From Dyella subtropica (lineage in GTDB: Bacteria > Pseudomonadota > Gammaproteobacteria > Xanthomonadales > Rhodanobacteraceae): a stretch of DNA of 64,000 nt. Of this stretch, positions 31,217-40,800 are shown piece after piece. The notes beneath the pieces were generated by a model. That model was not told the DNA's origin. It searched no databases and worked only from the letters and a program-made list of their open reading frames with translations. The stretch is taken from assembly GCF_026283965.1 (NCBI RefSeq), contig NZ_JAPDPD010000005.1:124001-188000 (forward strand), in the 5' to 3' direction. The translations under genes and the position numbers were made by a program. Each line of letters opens with the position of its first letter. Position 1 is the first letter of the stretch.

Positions 31217-32083
31217 TCAGCGCTTGCTGTTGCCGTCGTTGAAGTAACGCAGGAACTCCGAGTCCGACTTGAGCATCAGCACGCCCTTGCCGTCTTCGAA
31301 CGATTTACGGTACGCGCCCAGGCTTCGATAGAACGCGAAGAACTCCGGGTCCTGCCCATAAGCTTGCGCATAGATGGCGGCAGCCTGCGCGTCACCTTCA
31401 CCGCGCACTTTGGCGGCGTCGCGCTCGGCGTCGGCGATCAGCACCTGGCGCTGGCGGTCGGCATCGGCCTGGATGGTTTCGGCGGCCTGCTGACCGGTGG
31501 AACGCAGTTCGTTGGCCAGTTGCAGGCGCTCGGCACGCATGCGCTTGTAGACGGATTCGCTGACTTCGTCGGGTAGATCGATGCGCTTGATGCGCACGTC
31601 GACCACGGCGATGCCCAGGCTCTTGCGAGCGGTAGCGTCGGTCTGCTTGCGCACGCGCTCGGTGATGTCCTTGCGGCCACCGGCGATGAGTTCCTGCAGG
31701 GTGCGCGCGTTGAACTCGAAGCGCAGCGCATCTTTCACGATAGGCGTGAGACGGTTGGCGGCCTGCAGTTCGGAACCGGCAGTGGCGCGGTAATACTCGG
31801 CGTTGTCGGCGATGCGCCACTTCACATAGAAGTCGACGTTGACGCTCTTCTTCTCGGAGGTGAAGTAGCGCTCGGGCTGCGCCTCCAAGGTAAGGATGCG
31901 GTTGTCGAACAGCAGCGCCTGCTGGATCAGCGGCACTTTGAAATGCAGGCCGGGGGTATCACCCGTACGCACGATGCGGCCGAACTGCAGCACTAGAGCA
32001 CTCTGCCCTTCGTGCACGACGAACATGCTGTTGAAGCCGAGCAGCACGGCCAGTACGACGAAAATGCCCGCGAGGAACTTCAT
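31217..32083 (-). CDS. hflC: HflC, SPFH-domain partner of HflK and regulator of FtsH
   Basis: A 288-aa protein. One N-terminal membrane anchor (FLAGIFVVLAVLLGFNSMFV), then the SPFH/band-7 domain (GLHFKVPLIQQALLFDNRIL) and a helical C-terminus rich in Ala, Glu and Arg. With HflK it forms the periplasm-facing cage around the membrane protease FtsH. The ATG overlaps the hflK stop by 4 nt (ATGA), giving translational coupling and equal dosage. Confidence 0.95.
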   Translation of the reverse strand: MKFLAGIFVVLAVLLGFNSMFVVHEGQSALVLQFGRIVRTGDTPGLHFKVPLIQQALLFDNRILTLEAQPERYFTSEKKSVNVDFYVKWRIADNAEYYRATAGSELQAANRLTPIVKDALRFEFNARTLQELIAGGRKDITERVRKQTDATARKSLGIAVVDVRIKRIDLPDEVSESVYKRMRAERLQLANELRSTGQQAAETIQADADRQRQVLIADAERDAAKVRGEGDAQAAAIYAQAYGQDPEFFAFYRSLGAYRKSFEDGKGVLMLKSDSEFLRYFNDGNSKR

Positions 32084-33252
32084 GGCTGCTTCTCCTTGCC
32101 CGCGGCCTCGACGTTACCGGCCGACTGCATCACGGTGCCGACACTGGGCAGCTCCTTGACGGCACCGCCAGCGGCACGGTCGAGCGGCAGGTAGATCATG
32201 TTGCGACCGTTGGTGCCATCCAGCACCTTGGGATTGTTGGACATCACGTCTTCGACGGTTTCCAACCACAGGCGGCGGCGGGTGACCTCCGGCGCGGCGT
32301 GATATTCCTTGAGGATGAGGTTGAAGCGAGCGGCGTCGCCGGTCGCATGCGCCACGCGCTCGGCGCCATAGCCCTGGGCCTGGGCGGCGATGCGCGCTGC
32401 TTCGCCGCGGGCGACCGGTACCACCTTGCTGGCGTAGGCGCGGGCATTGTTTTCAGTACCCTGCTTGTCTTCGCGCGCGGCGTTGACGTCGTCGAAGGCG
32501 TCCTTCACTTCCTGCGGCGGCGCCACGTTCTGGAAGCTCACGTCGGTGACGGAGAGGCCGGAGTTGTAGCCGTCGAGCGTGGCTTGCAGGATTTCACGCG
32601 TCTGCTGCTGCAGGGTGTCGCGCGTAGCGGCGGCAGCCTGGGTGACGGCGACCGGAGCCGCCACGACCGGTGCGGCGGCGGTCGAAGCCGGGGCGGGTGT
32701 CGCCACAACCGGCTCCACACCCGGGCTGGTGAGGATGTTGTCCATCACATTGGCACCCACCACCGAACGCACGGCGGCTTCAGCGGCCTGGCGCAAGGTG
32801 TCCTCGGGCTGGCCGCTGACGGAGAACAGATACTTGCGGGCATCCGACACCTGGTACTGCACGTTGAAGTCGACCGCGATGATGTTCTCGTCGCTGGTCA
32901 ACATGCGCACCTTGTCGGAGACCGAGCGGATCTCGGTCGTGCTGACCTTGGAGATGGTCTCGATCGGACGCGGGAGCTTGAAGTGGAAGCCCGGACCCAG
33001 CGTGCGCGCGTACTGGCCGAAGCGCAGCACCACGCCAGCCTGGCGGGCATCGACGATGGTGTAGCTGCTGAGCAGCAGCGAAGCCAGCACCAGCGCCACC
33101 ACGATGGTGAGCAGACCACCGGGGCCACCACCGAGCTTGGCAAAGCGGTTCTGCAACTGCTTGAGCATATCGTCCAGACCCGGCTTGCCGCCGGTCTGCC
33201 GATTCTTGCCCCAGGGATCACGCCGCCCGTTACCGGGTTCGTTCCAGGCCAT
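32080..33252 (-). CDS. hflK: HflK, SPFH-domain regulator of FtsH, with Ala/Pro-rich insertion
   Basis: A 390-aa protein. Gly-rich cytoplasmic N-terminus (NEPGNGRRDPWGKNRQTGG), transmembrane helix at about 47-66, then the SPFH domain (LGPGFHFKLPRPIETISKVS). ATG 33252 follows AAGGAGA. Compared with the E. coli protein, residues 176-210 (nt 32623-32727) contain an extra Ala/Pro/Val-rich segment between VVGANVMDNILT and TLQQQTREILQATL. The end is more variable than in E. coli. It works with HflC in the FtsH supercomplex. Confidence 0.95.
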   Translation of the reverse strand: MAWNEPGNGRRDPWGKNRQTGGKPGLDDMLKQLQNRFAKLGGGPGGLLTIVVALVLASLLLSSYTIVDARQAGVVLRFGQYARTLGPGFHFKLPRPIETISKVSTTEIRSVSDKVRMLTSDENIIAVDFNVQYQVSDARKYLFSVSGQPEDTLRQAAEAAVRSVVGANVMDNILTSPGVEPVVATPAPASTAAAPVVAAPVAVTQAAAATRDTLQQQTREILQATLDGYNSGLSVTDVSFQNVAPPQEVKDAFDDVNAAREDKQGTENNARAYASKVVPVARGEAARIAAQAQGYGAERVAHATGDAARFNLILKEYHAAPEVTRRRLWLETVEDVMSNNPKVLDGTNGRNMIYLPLDRAAGGAVKELPSVGTVMQSAGNVEAAGKEKQP

Positions 33253-33616
33253 TGTCAGTCTCCTTGAGGCCGCTGGGAGGCCGGCAACATTGGCCGGAAA
33301 ACACCTTGGTCGGATTGCGACATGGTGACGAGTAGTGAGGTGGCAAGGGTGCCCATTGGCACGGAAGCCGCACAAACAGCGGACATTCTATCAGAGGTGA
33401 TCGAGGGAGTCGTGCGGCCCTGCCTTTAGGACATCGCCCAATTTGCAGGGGCGCACCCTGTGCGCGACAAACCGGCAGGATTGCCGATTTGCACGGCGAA
33501 GCCGCCTGAAGGGCGAGGGTCAGGGATGGCCCGAGTGAAACAGCCCGATAGGGTCGCGCCCTTGCACTTGGAGGACTGGCCCGGCGATGCCGGGCTTTCG
33601 CGCACAGGGTGCGCCC
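33253..33616. other. Intergenic region containing dispersed repeat copy 2
   Basis: This region separates hflX from hflK. It holds the palindromic repeat at 33447-33618 and presumably an internal promoter for hflK. No gene seen. Confidence 0.6.
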
Positions 33617-33618
33617 CT
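33447..33618. repeat. Dispersed palindromic repeat, copy 2 (composite)
   Basis: Identical 21-bp arms AGGGGCGCACCCTGTGCGCGA lie at 33447-33467 and inverted at 33598-33618, enclosing about 130 bp with further small hairpins (CCCGGCGATGCCGGG). The arm core matches copy 1 at 1043-1112. The outer edge CTA of the right arm overlaps the stop codon of hflX (33617-33619). Confidence 0.85.
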
Positions 33619-34927
33619 ACGCGTCTTGTTCGATGGGGCCTAGCAGTTCGCGAAGCAGCTCGGCTTCAGCGAGGCTGCCACCACTGAGCGGCGCGATCAC
33701 GCTGCGGGGTGCGTCGATGCGCAGGCGCCAGCCGTCCTCGTCCACCGCCTCGCTGGCGATGGCTCCGGCAGCCTTGAGCCGAGCATGCAGGCGGCCCGCT
33801 GTAAGCGGCAGGTGCAATTCGGATTGCACGCGCTCGCCACCCAGCAGTTCGCCTAGCGCCTGGCGCAATAAATCCAGCCCGACGCCGGTAGCGGCCGATA
33901 ACCACACCGCGACCGGGCGGCCTTCGGCATTGCGATCAATGCGCGGCTGGGTATCGACCAGGTCGATCTTGTTCATCACACGCAACTGCGGCACGTCGCC
34001 AGCGTCGATCTCATCCAGCACCCGGTCGACCACGCGATGCAGGTACTCGCGCTCCTCGTCGGCGGCGTCGCTGATGTGCAGCAGCAGGTCGGCGTCGCGA
34101 GCTTCGGCCAGGGTGGCGCGGAAGGCGGCGACCAGGTCGTGCGGCAACTCGCGGATGAAACCCACGGTGTCGGCCAGTACGGCCGGGCCGCAGCTGAGGT
34201 CATCGAGCTTGCGCACGGTGGGATCGAGCGTGGCGAACAGCAGGTTGGCGGCGAACACCTCTCCGGAGGTGAGCGCATTGAATAGCGTGGACTTGCCGGC
34301 GTTGGTGTAACCCACCAGCGCCACCCGCGGCACGGTGTTGCGCAGGCGCGCGCGACGCTGCTGACCACGCTGCACCTGCACTTTTTCCAGACGCTTGCTG
34401 AGCATCTTCACGCGCTCGGCGAGCAGGCGGCGGTCGGTTTCCAACTGGGTTTCGCCCGGACCGCGGTTGCCGATGGCACCGCCGCGCTGGGTGTCCAGAT
34501 GGGTCCAGCCGCGGACCAGGCGGGTGGCGATGTGCTTGAGCTGGGCCAGCTCCACTTCGAGCTTGCCTTCGTGCGAACGGGCGCGCTGGGCGAAGATGTC
34601 CAGGATCAGGCCCGCGCGATCGACCACGCGCACCTTCAGGTGCTTTTCGAGGTTGCGCTCTTGCACTGGCGACAGGGTGTGGTCGACCAACACCAGGTCG
34701 GCTTCCAGCGCACGAGCCATTTCGGCCACCTCATCGGCCTTGCCGCTACCGATGTAGTAGCGCGGGTTGGGATCCTCGACGCGGGCGGAGATGCTCCCCA
34801 GCACCTCGGCCCCGGCGGATTTCACCAACTCGGCGAATTCTTCGGCGCGACGCGCGGTGTCGCCCTCGCCGCGGGAATGCGGGAGCACGAGTACGGCGCG
34901 CTCGCCTTTCTTTTGTCTATCGAACAC
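33617..34927 (-). CDS. hflX: HflX, ribosome-associated GTPase
   Basis: A 436-aa protein. N-terminal HflX domain (VGWTHLDTQ-like region RGWTHLDTQRGGAIGNRGPG), coiled stretch, then the GTPase: G1 GYTNAGKST, G3 DTVGFI, G4 NKIDLVD, G5 LSAATG. HflX splits stalled or heat-damaged ribosomes. ATG 34927 gives MFDRQKKGERAVLVLP. The TAG stop coincides with the edge of a dispersed repeat. It lies 140 bp downstream of hfq, with a hairpin in the gap. Confidence 0.96.
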   Translation of the reverse strand: MFDRQKKGERAVLVLPHSRGEGDTARRAEEFAELVKSAGAEVLGSISARVEDPNPRYYIGSGKADEVAEMARALEADLVLVDHTLSPVQERNLEKHLKVRVVDRAGLILDIFAQRARSHEGKLEVELAQLKHIATRLVRGWTHLDTQRGGAIGNRGPGETQLETDRRLLAERVKMLSKRLEKVQVQRGQQRRARLRNTVPRVALVGYTNAGKSTLFNALTSGEVFAANLLFATLDPTVRKLDDLSCGPAVLADTVGFIRELPHDLVAAFRATLAEARDADLLLHISDAADEEREYLHRVVDRVLDEIDAGDVPQLRVMNKIDLVDTQPRIDRNAEGRPVAVWLSAATGVGLDLLRQALGELLGGERVQSELHLPLTAGRLHARLKAAGAIASEAVDEDGWRLRIDAPRSVIAPLSGGSLAEAELLRELLGPIEQDA

Positions 34928-35012
34928 TGAGCTGGAATGACCTATGCGAAGGGCTCCGGCGTCGAACCGCTGTGCGGCCGAAGCGGAGCGAAAGTGTAGT
35001 GGCTACACGCCG

Positions 35013-35038
35013 GGTCGCAGGGCTTCCGCCCTGCGACC
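35013..35038. repeat. Hairpin between hfq and hflX
   Basis: Perfect 11-bp stem GGTCGCAGGGC / GCCCTGCGACC with loop TTCC in the hfq-hflX gap. No T-run follows on the minus strand, so it is more likely an RNA-stability or processing element, or a small dispersed repeat, than a terminator. Confidence 0.6.
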
Positions 35039-35067
35039 TCTATCACATGGTCATTCCGTGCCCTGAA

Positions 35068-35334
35068 TCAACCTTCTGCGTCGGAAGTGACCGTGGCATC
35101 GACGTGCCCATCGTGGCCGTTGCCCATCCGCACGTTGCGGCTTGGCACCACGGTGGAAATGGCGTGTTTGTAAACCATCTGGCTGACCTGGTTGCGCAAC
35201 AGGACCACGAACTGATCGAAGGACTCGATAGTTCCCTGCAGCTTGATGCCGTTGACCAGATAGATGGCGACCGGGACGCGCTCGCGGCGCAATGCGTTCA
35301 AAAATGGATCTTGCAATGACTGCCCTTTGGACAT
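35068..35334 (-). CDS. hfq: RNA chaperone Hfq
   Basis: An 88-aa protein. The Sm1 motif ([20 protein letters not shown]) and Sm2 motif ([10 protein letters not shown]) are canonical, and [20 protein letters not shown] matches the proximal RNA-binding face. The C-terminal tail ([18 protein letters not shown]) is short and acidic. ATG 35334 follows GGGGAGAA. It pairs small RNAs with mRNAs and sits in the standard miaA-hfq-hflX order. Confidence 0.97.
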   Translation of the reverse strand: MSKGQSLQDPFLNALRRERVPVAIYLVNGIKLQGTIESFDQFVVLLRNQVSQMVYKHAISTVVPSRNVRMGNGHDGHVDATVTSDAEG

Positions 35335-35509
35335 TTTATGTTCTCCCCCTCGCAACGGACGGGCCGGATAAAAGACGCACGCGGCGCCCCGGCCCAAGGT
35401 CGATGAATATTAACCACTTTTAAATCGTTGATGAAAGGGCACTAGGCGCCGATGGACGGGGCAGCGAACGGCCTGTGAAGTCGACGCAAAGATCTACTAG
35501 CCGGGGCTC

Positions 35510-36460
35510 CTACCGTGGGTTGCCCAAGAACAGGCTCAAGGCATCCATCGCACGCTCCTCCAGCCAAGGCCGATCCGGGTCCAGCACCCTGGCATCCAGC
35601 TCACTGCGCAGCCAGGTGATCTGTCGTTTGGCCAGTTGGCGGGTGGCGAACACACCGCGGTCGCGGAATTCGGATGCGCTGGTCAGACCATCCAGCTGCT
35701 CCCAGGCCTGGCGGTAACCTACCGCCCGGATGGCCGGCAAATCGGCGTGCAGGTCGCCCCTTGCACGCAGCTGGCGCACTTCGCCGAGAAAGCCCTGCGC
35801 CAGCATGACGTCGAAGCGCTGAGCGATGCGCGCGTGCAGCGGCGCGCGGTCCGCCGGCAACAGCGCTAACTTGAGCACCCGCCAGGGGAAACGCTCGCCG
35901 TTGCCGCCCTGCTGCTGTTCGGAGAGCGACCGGCCAGTGAGTTCGATCACCTCCAAAGCGCGCTGGATGCGCTGCGCATCGTTGGGTCCAATGCGAGCGC
36001 CAGCCACTGGGTCCCGCTGCCGCAGGCGCTCGTGCATGGTAGGCCAGCCGAGCGTGGCCGCCTCTTCCGTCAGTCGCTGGCGGATGGTGGTGTCAGCTTC
36101 GGGCAGACTGGAAAGGCCTTTCTGCAGCGCGCGGAAATACAGACCTGTGCCGCCGACCAGCAGCGGCACCCTGCCCCGTGCGGTGATGGCCTTCATGGCC
36201 GCCCATGCGTCGGCGCGAAAGTCAGCCGCCGAATACGGCTCGGAGGGATCGCGGATGTCGATGAGCGCATGCGGGTAACGCGTCAAGGTCGCCGCGTCGG
36301 GCTTGGCCGTGCCGATATCCATGCCGCGGTAGACCAGCGCGGAGTCCACGCTGACCAGCTCTACGGGAAAGCGTTCGCTCAACGCGCAGGCAAGTGCGGT
36401 CTTGCCCGAAGCGGTGGGCCCCATGAGAAAGATGGCGAGTGGGCGCTGGTCGGCAGGCAT
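35510..36460 (-). CDS. miaA: tRNA dimethylallyltransferase
   Basis: A 316-aa protein. It adds an isopentenyl group to A37 of tRNAs that read UNN codons. P-loop [11 protein letters not shown], the [16 protein letters not shown] catalytic segment, [14 protein letters not shown] and [11 protein letters not shown] are intact; the zinc-less C-terminal [12 protein letters not shown] is present. ATG 36460 gives the standard N-terminus. It lies 175 bp upstream of hfq, as in E. coli. Confidence 0.96.
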   Translation of the reverse strand: MPADQRPLAIFLMGPTASGKTALACALSERFPVELVSVDSALVYRGMDIGTAKPDAATLTRYPHALIDIRDPSEPYSAADFRADAWAAMKAITARGRVPLLVGGTGLYFRALQKGLSSLPEADTTIRQRLTEEAATLGWPTMHERLRQRDPVAGARIGPNDAQRIQRALEVIELTGRSLSEQQQGGNGERFPWRVLKLALLPADRAPLHARIAQRFDVMLAQGFLGEVRQLRARGDLHADLPAIRAVGYRQAWEQLDGLTSASEFRDRGVFATRQLAKRQITWLRSELDARVLDPDRPWLEERAMDALSLFLGNPR

Positions 36461-36640
36461 CGCGAAATTGTAGGTGCGTCGACCACTTCGCAGCCAGGAA
36501 AAAGCCCGCTCCCTTGCGACGGATGCTCGCCGCGTCGCTGCGCTTGAGGCCGGGCAGCCGCACAAACTTGCGACCATAGTGCGAGGCACCCCATGCGGCA
36601 ACGCTGCACTGCACGAAGGCGATGAACCGGGCAGCCCCTC

Positions 36641-36646
36641 TATAAT
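36641..36646 (+). promoter_or_regulatory. Probable -10 box for tdh
   Basis: A perfect TATAAT lies 44 bp before the tdh start, in the divergent gap to miaA. No convincing -35 element is seen. Confidence 0.5.
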
Positions 36647-36690
36647 TGCCGTTTCCCCGCCCGCTCTACGGGCCAGCCGATGGATGTCCC

Positions 36691-37725
36691 ATGTCGCAGA
36701 CGATGAAAGCCCTGGTCAAGCGCAAGCCCGAACAGGGCATCTGGATGGAAGAAGTGCCCATGCCGGAGGTCGGCCCCAACGAGGTGCTGATCAAGATGGA
36801 GAAGACCGCGATCTGCGGCACCGACCTGCATATCTATAAGTGGGACGAATGGAGCCAGCGCACCATCAAGCCCGGCCTGACCATCGGCCATGAATTCGTC
36901 GGCCGCATCGTGGAGATCGGCCCGGGCGTGACCGGCTATAAGATCGGCGACCGCGTATCGGCGGAAGGCCATATCGTGTGCGGCCACTGCCGCAACTGCC
37001 GCGCCGGTCGCCAGCATCTGTGCCCGAACACCATTGGTATCGGCGTGAACCGCAACGGCGCATTCGCCGAGTACATGACCATGCCGGCCTCCAACCTGTG
37101 GCCGATCCCGGACCAGATTCCGTCCGAGTTGGCCGCGTTCTTCGACCCGTACGGCAACGCAGCGCATTGCGCGCTGGAGTTCGACCTGATCGGCGAAGAC
37201 GTTCTCATCACCGGCGCCGGCCCGATCGGCATCATCGCCGCCGGCATCGCCAAGCATGTAGGCGCGCGCAACGTGGTGGTGACTGACGTCAACGACTACC
37301 GCCTCAAGCTCGCTGCCGATATGGGCGCCACGCGCGTGGTGAACGTGTCCAACCAATCGCTGAAGGACGTGGTGAAGGACCTGCACATCGAAGGCTTCGA
37401 CGTAGGCCTGGAGATGAGCGGCAACCCGCGCGCCTTCAACGACATGCTCGAGTGCATGTACCACGGCGGCAAGATCGCCCTGCTCGGCATCCTGCCCAAG
37501 GGCGCCGGCATCGACTGGGACAAGGTGATCTTCAAGGGCCTCACCCTGCAAGGCATCTACGGCCGCCGCATGTACGAGACCTGGTACAAGATGACCCAGA
37601 TGGTGCTCACCGGCTTTCCGCTGCAGAAGGTGTTGACCCATCAGATTCACATCGACGATTTCCAGAAAGGTTTCGACCTGATGGATGCCGGCCATTGCGG
37701 CAAGGTCGTCTGCTCCTGGCTGTGA
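36691..37725 (+). CDS. tdh: L-threonine 3-dehydrogenase
   Basis: A 344-aa zinc-dependent medium-chain dehydrogenase that oxidises L-threonine to 2-amino-3-ketobutyrate with NAD+. Catalytic zinc ligands are in [16 protein letters not shown] and GHEFVG; the structural zinc site is [15 protein letters not shown]; the NAD-binding loop is [21 protein letters not shown] 36691 ([10 protein letters not shown]) is used; Met at 36703 matches the E. coli N-terminus and is equally possible. Its product is the substrate of Kbl, but here a large DUF748 gene lies between tdh and kbl. Confidence 0.96.
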   Translation: MSQTMKALVKRKPEQGIWMEEVPMPEVGPNEVLIKMEKTAICGTDLHIYKWDEWSQRTIKPGLTIGHEFVGRIVEIGPGVTGYKIGDRVSAEGHIVCGHCRNCRAGRQHLCPNTIGIGVNRNGAFAEYMTMPASNLWPIPDQIPSELAAFFDPYGNAAHCALEFDLIGEDVLITGAGPIGIIAAGIAKHVGARNVVVTDVNDYRLKLAADMGATRVVNVSNQSLKDVVKDLHIEGFDVGLEMSGNPRAFNDMLECMYHGGKIALLGILPKGAGIDWDKVIFKGLTLQGIYGRRMYETWYKMTQMVLTGFPLQKVLTHQIHIDDFQKGFDLMDAGHCGKVVCSWL

Positions 37726-37744
37726 CCGCGACCTGAAGCGAACG

Positions 37745-37777
37745 ATGACTCCCTCGTCAAATGGCGCAGGGAGTCAT
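37745..37777 (+). terminator. Weak terminator-like hairpin after tdh
   Basis: Ten-bp stem ATGACTCCCT / AGGGAGTCAT with a 13-nt loop, 20 nt after the tdh stop. No T-run follows, so termination is doubtful. Confidence 0.4.
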
Positions 37778-37899
37778 GCAGAAAAGTCTCACGCACGAGT
37801 AAACTCGCTCCCGCGACCGGCAAACAGGTCAAGTTAGGGAGTGTGTGGCTGGTGTAGCCGCATGCCGTCGGGTCGCAACATCGACGGAGCATCACCTGC

Positions 37900-40800
37900 A
37901 TGGCAGACACACGTCCCCCGGGCCGTTCCCGGCTGGCCGCCGGACGCGAACGTGCGCTCAAGGTCTATCGCTCGCATCGCGTACGCAAGGCGCTGCTGAT
38001 CCTGGCCATGGTGTTGGTGGTTTTCGGCGTGTTCGGCTTCTTCGCCGCCCCGTCGATCATCAAGGGCCAGGTCGAATCGCGTGCCAGCGCGGCGCTGGGT
38101 CGCCCGGTGACCTTGGGCAAGGTGCACCTCAATCCCTACACGCTCCGGCTGGATGTGGATCAGCTGCACATCGGCGAGCGCGACGGAAAGTCGCCCTTCG
38201 TTGACGTCGATCGATTGACCGTCCGCACTTCGTGGACGTCTTTGTTCCGCCTGGCGCCGGTGCTGGGCGAGCTGGCGCTGCAGCACCCGCAGATCCACAT
38301 CACGCGAACGGCGGAGCATCAGTTCAACTTCTCCGACCTGATCGATCGCTTCGCCTCCAAGCCAGCAGAGCCGAACGCACCGCCGGCCCGTTTCGCCATC
38401 TCCAACATCAGCGTGCACAACGGCGACATCCAGTTCGACGACCAGGTGCTGAAGGCTCATGACCGGATCGAGCAGTTGGAAGTCGGCATACCGTTCATCG
38501 CTAATCTGCCCAGCGCGACCGACGTTTTTGTGCAGCCGCTGCTGGCCATGCGCGTGGATGGCAGCTCCGTGCGTATCGACGGCCAGACCAAGCCGTTCGC
38601 GAATACACATGAGTCCACCATCGACTTTCAGCTCGATCGCTTCGACCTGCCGCGCTATCTGAGCTATGTACCCAAACCGTTGCCGGTAGCGATTCCGCAG
38701 GGCCTGCTGAGCGGCAAGCTGGTACTGCATTTCGTGCAGACGCAGCCGACACCGCAACTGCAGCTCACGGGCAACCTGCAACTGAACGATTTCACGCTCA
38801 ACAGCAGTCACGGCGAAGCCATCGCCAAGCTGACGCAGGGATCGGCTGAGCTCGTTGACGTGCAGCCGCTGATATCGCGTTACCACCTGGGTGCAATGAA
38901 GCTGGACGGCGCGCAGGTCTATTACACGCAAAGCGCCGGGGGCCACAGCAACTTCGACACCTTGACCAGCCCCCCTGCTCCGGGCGAAGCGGAAAAGAAG
39001 GCGCCGCCTACGGACCTGCGCATGGCCTCGATGGCATTGACCAGCAGCGCCATCCACTACACCGACGCCGACCAGAACAAGCTCGACCTCGCCAACCTGC
39101 ACGGCAACCTGCAAGGCCTGAGCATGCTGGCTGCGCCTCCGGCCAAGCTCGAACTTGGCGGTCAACTGTTTGGCGGCGACATCAGTGCCAAAGGTTCGCT
39201 GGATCTGGCTGCGGCAAAGCTCAGTGCGGCGCTCGGGCTAAAACAAGTCGACATGGTGCCATTGCAGGCGATGGCAGGCTCGACCATGGCTGCGCGCGCG
39301 GCCAAGGGCAAGCTCGATGCCACGGGTCAGCTGCAGCTCGATTGGGGCAAGACCGTCAACGTGCACCTGGCGCCCGCCCATGCCGCCGTCACCGATTTTG
39401 CGTTGGAGCCGCCGGCCAAAGGCCAGAGCGCACCCGTGGCCTGGGACAAGTTGGAAGCCGACATTACCCAGATCGATCTGGCCAGTCGCCAAGCGCAGCT
39501 GGCGAGTCTGGTGGCAACCGGCATGCAGCTGGACGTGCAACGCAACGCCAACAACACCATCAGCTTGACCACGTTGTTCGCACCACCCAAGGGCGCACCA
39601 CGCGCAGTCGCCACCAAGGCCGACAGCGGTCCGGCGTGGCAGTGGAGCATCGGTCATCTTGGCATCGAGAACGGCGCTGTCCGCTTTACGGACCACGCAG
39701 TGGGTGGCGACAAGCCTGCGCAGGGCGCTGTCCAATCGCTCAACGGCGGCATCGAGAACCTCAGCGACAAATTCAACCAGCCGCGCGACCTCAAGCTGGA
39801 AGGCAGCATCGGCAAGGGCAGTTTCTCGACCGCCGGCAAAGTACAGCTGATGCCCGCAACGGCCGATCTGGATCTGACGACCAAGCAGCTGGACATCGCG
39901 ACGTTCGCGCCCTACATCAGCGTGCCACTGAACGTGGTCATCTCCAGCGCCCGCATGAGCAGCAAGGGCAAGCTGCACTACGACGGTCGCGGCGCGCAGC
40001 CCAAGATGGCCTATAAGGGTGACGCCTCGCTTGAGCGAGTGCGCGTGCAGGACAAGCTCACTGGCGACGACTTCATGCGCTGGAGTTCGCTGACCGGCAA
40101 CAATCTCGACGTGACTTACGGCTCCGGCGCACCGCGCATGCACGTGGGCAGCCTGGTGCTGAACGCGTTCTACGCCCGCATGATCATCAACGCGAACGGC
40201 CGCGTGAACCTGGCCGATGTGGTGGCCAAGGAAGAGACGGCCCCCGTCTCGGTGACCCGCGCGGACAAGAACGTGCCGGCTGCACCCGAGCCGCAAAAGC
40301 CCGCGCCCGCGGCCACCGCGGCCACAACACCTGCGACGCCTGCGGCACCCGCCGCGGATGTTCTCATCGGCCAGATCACTCTGGTGAACGGCCAGCTCAA
40401 CTACACCGACAATTTCATCAAGCCCAATTACACCGCCAACCTGACCAAGCTCACCGGCAAGATCGGCGCGTTCGGTACAGCCGAAGGCGGCCCGCCGGCC
40501 GACCTGGTGGTCCAGGCCCAGCTGGATGACAACTCGCCGGTCGACATCGGCGGCACCATCAATCCGCTGGCACCGGTCGCCTTCCTCGACATCAAGGGCA
40601 AGGCAAACGAGGTCGAACTGACCCGGCTCAGCGCGTATTCCAGCAAATACACCGGCTACCCGATCACCCAGGGCAAGTTGACGGTCGATGTGCACTACTT
40701 GCTTGACCAGCGCAAGCTCAACGCCGACAACCACATCTTCATCACCCAGCTCACCTTTGGTGATCGCATGGAGAGCCCCGGCATCTCTCACCTGCCAGTG

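Noticed and set aside
39238-40791. 517-codon open frame on the minus strand
   Set aside because: Antisense to the DUF748 gene.
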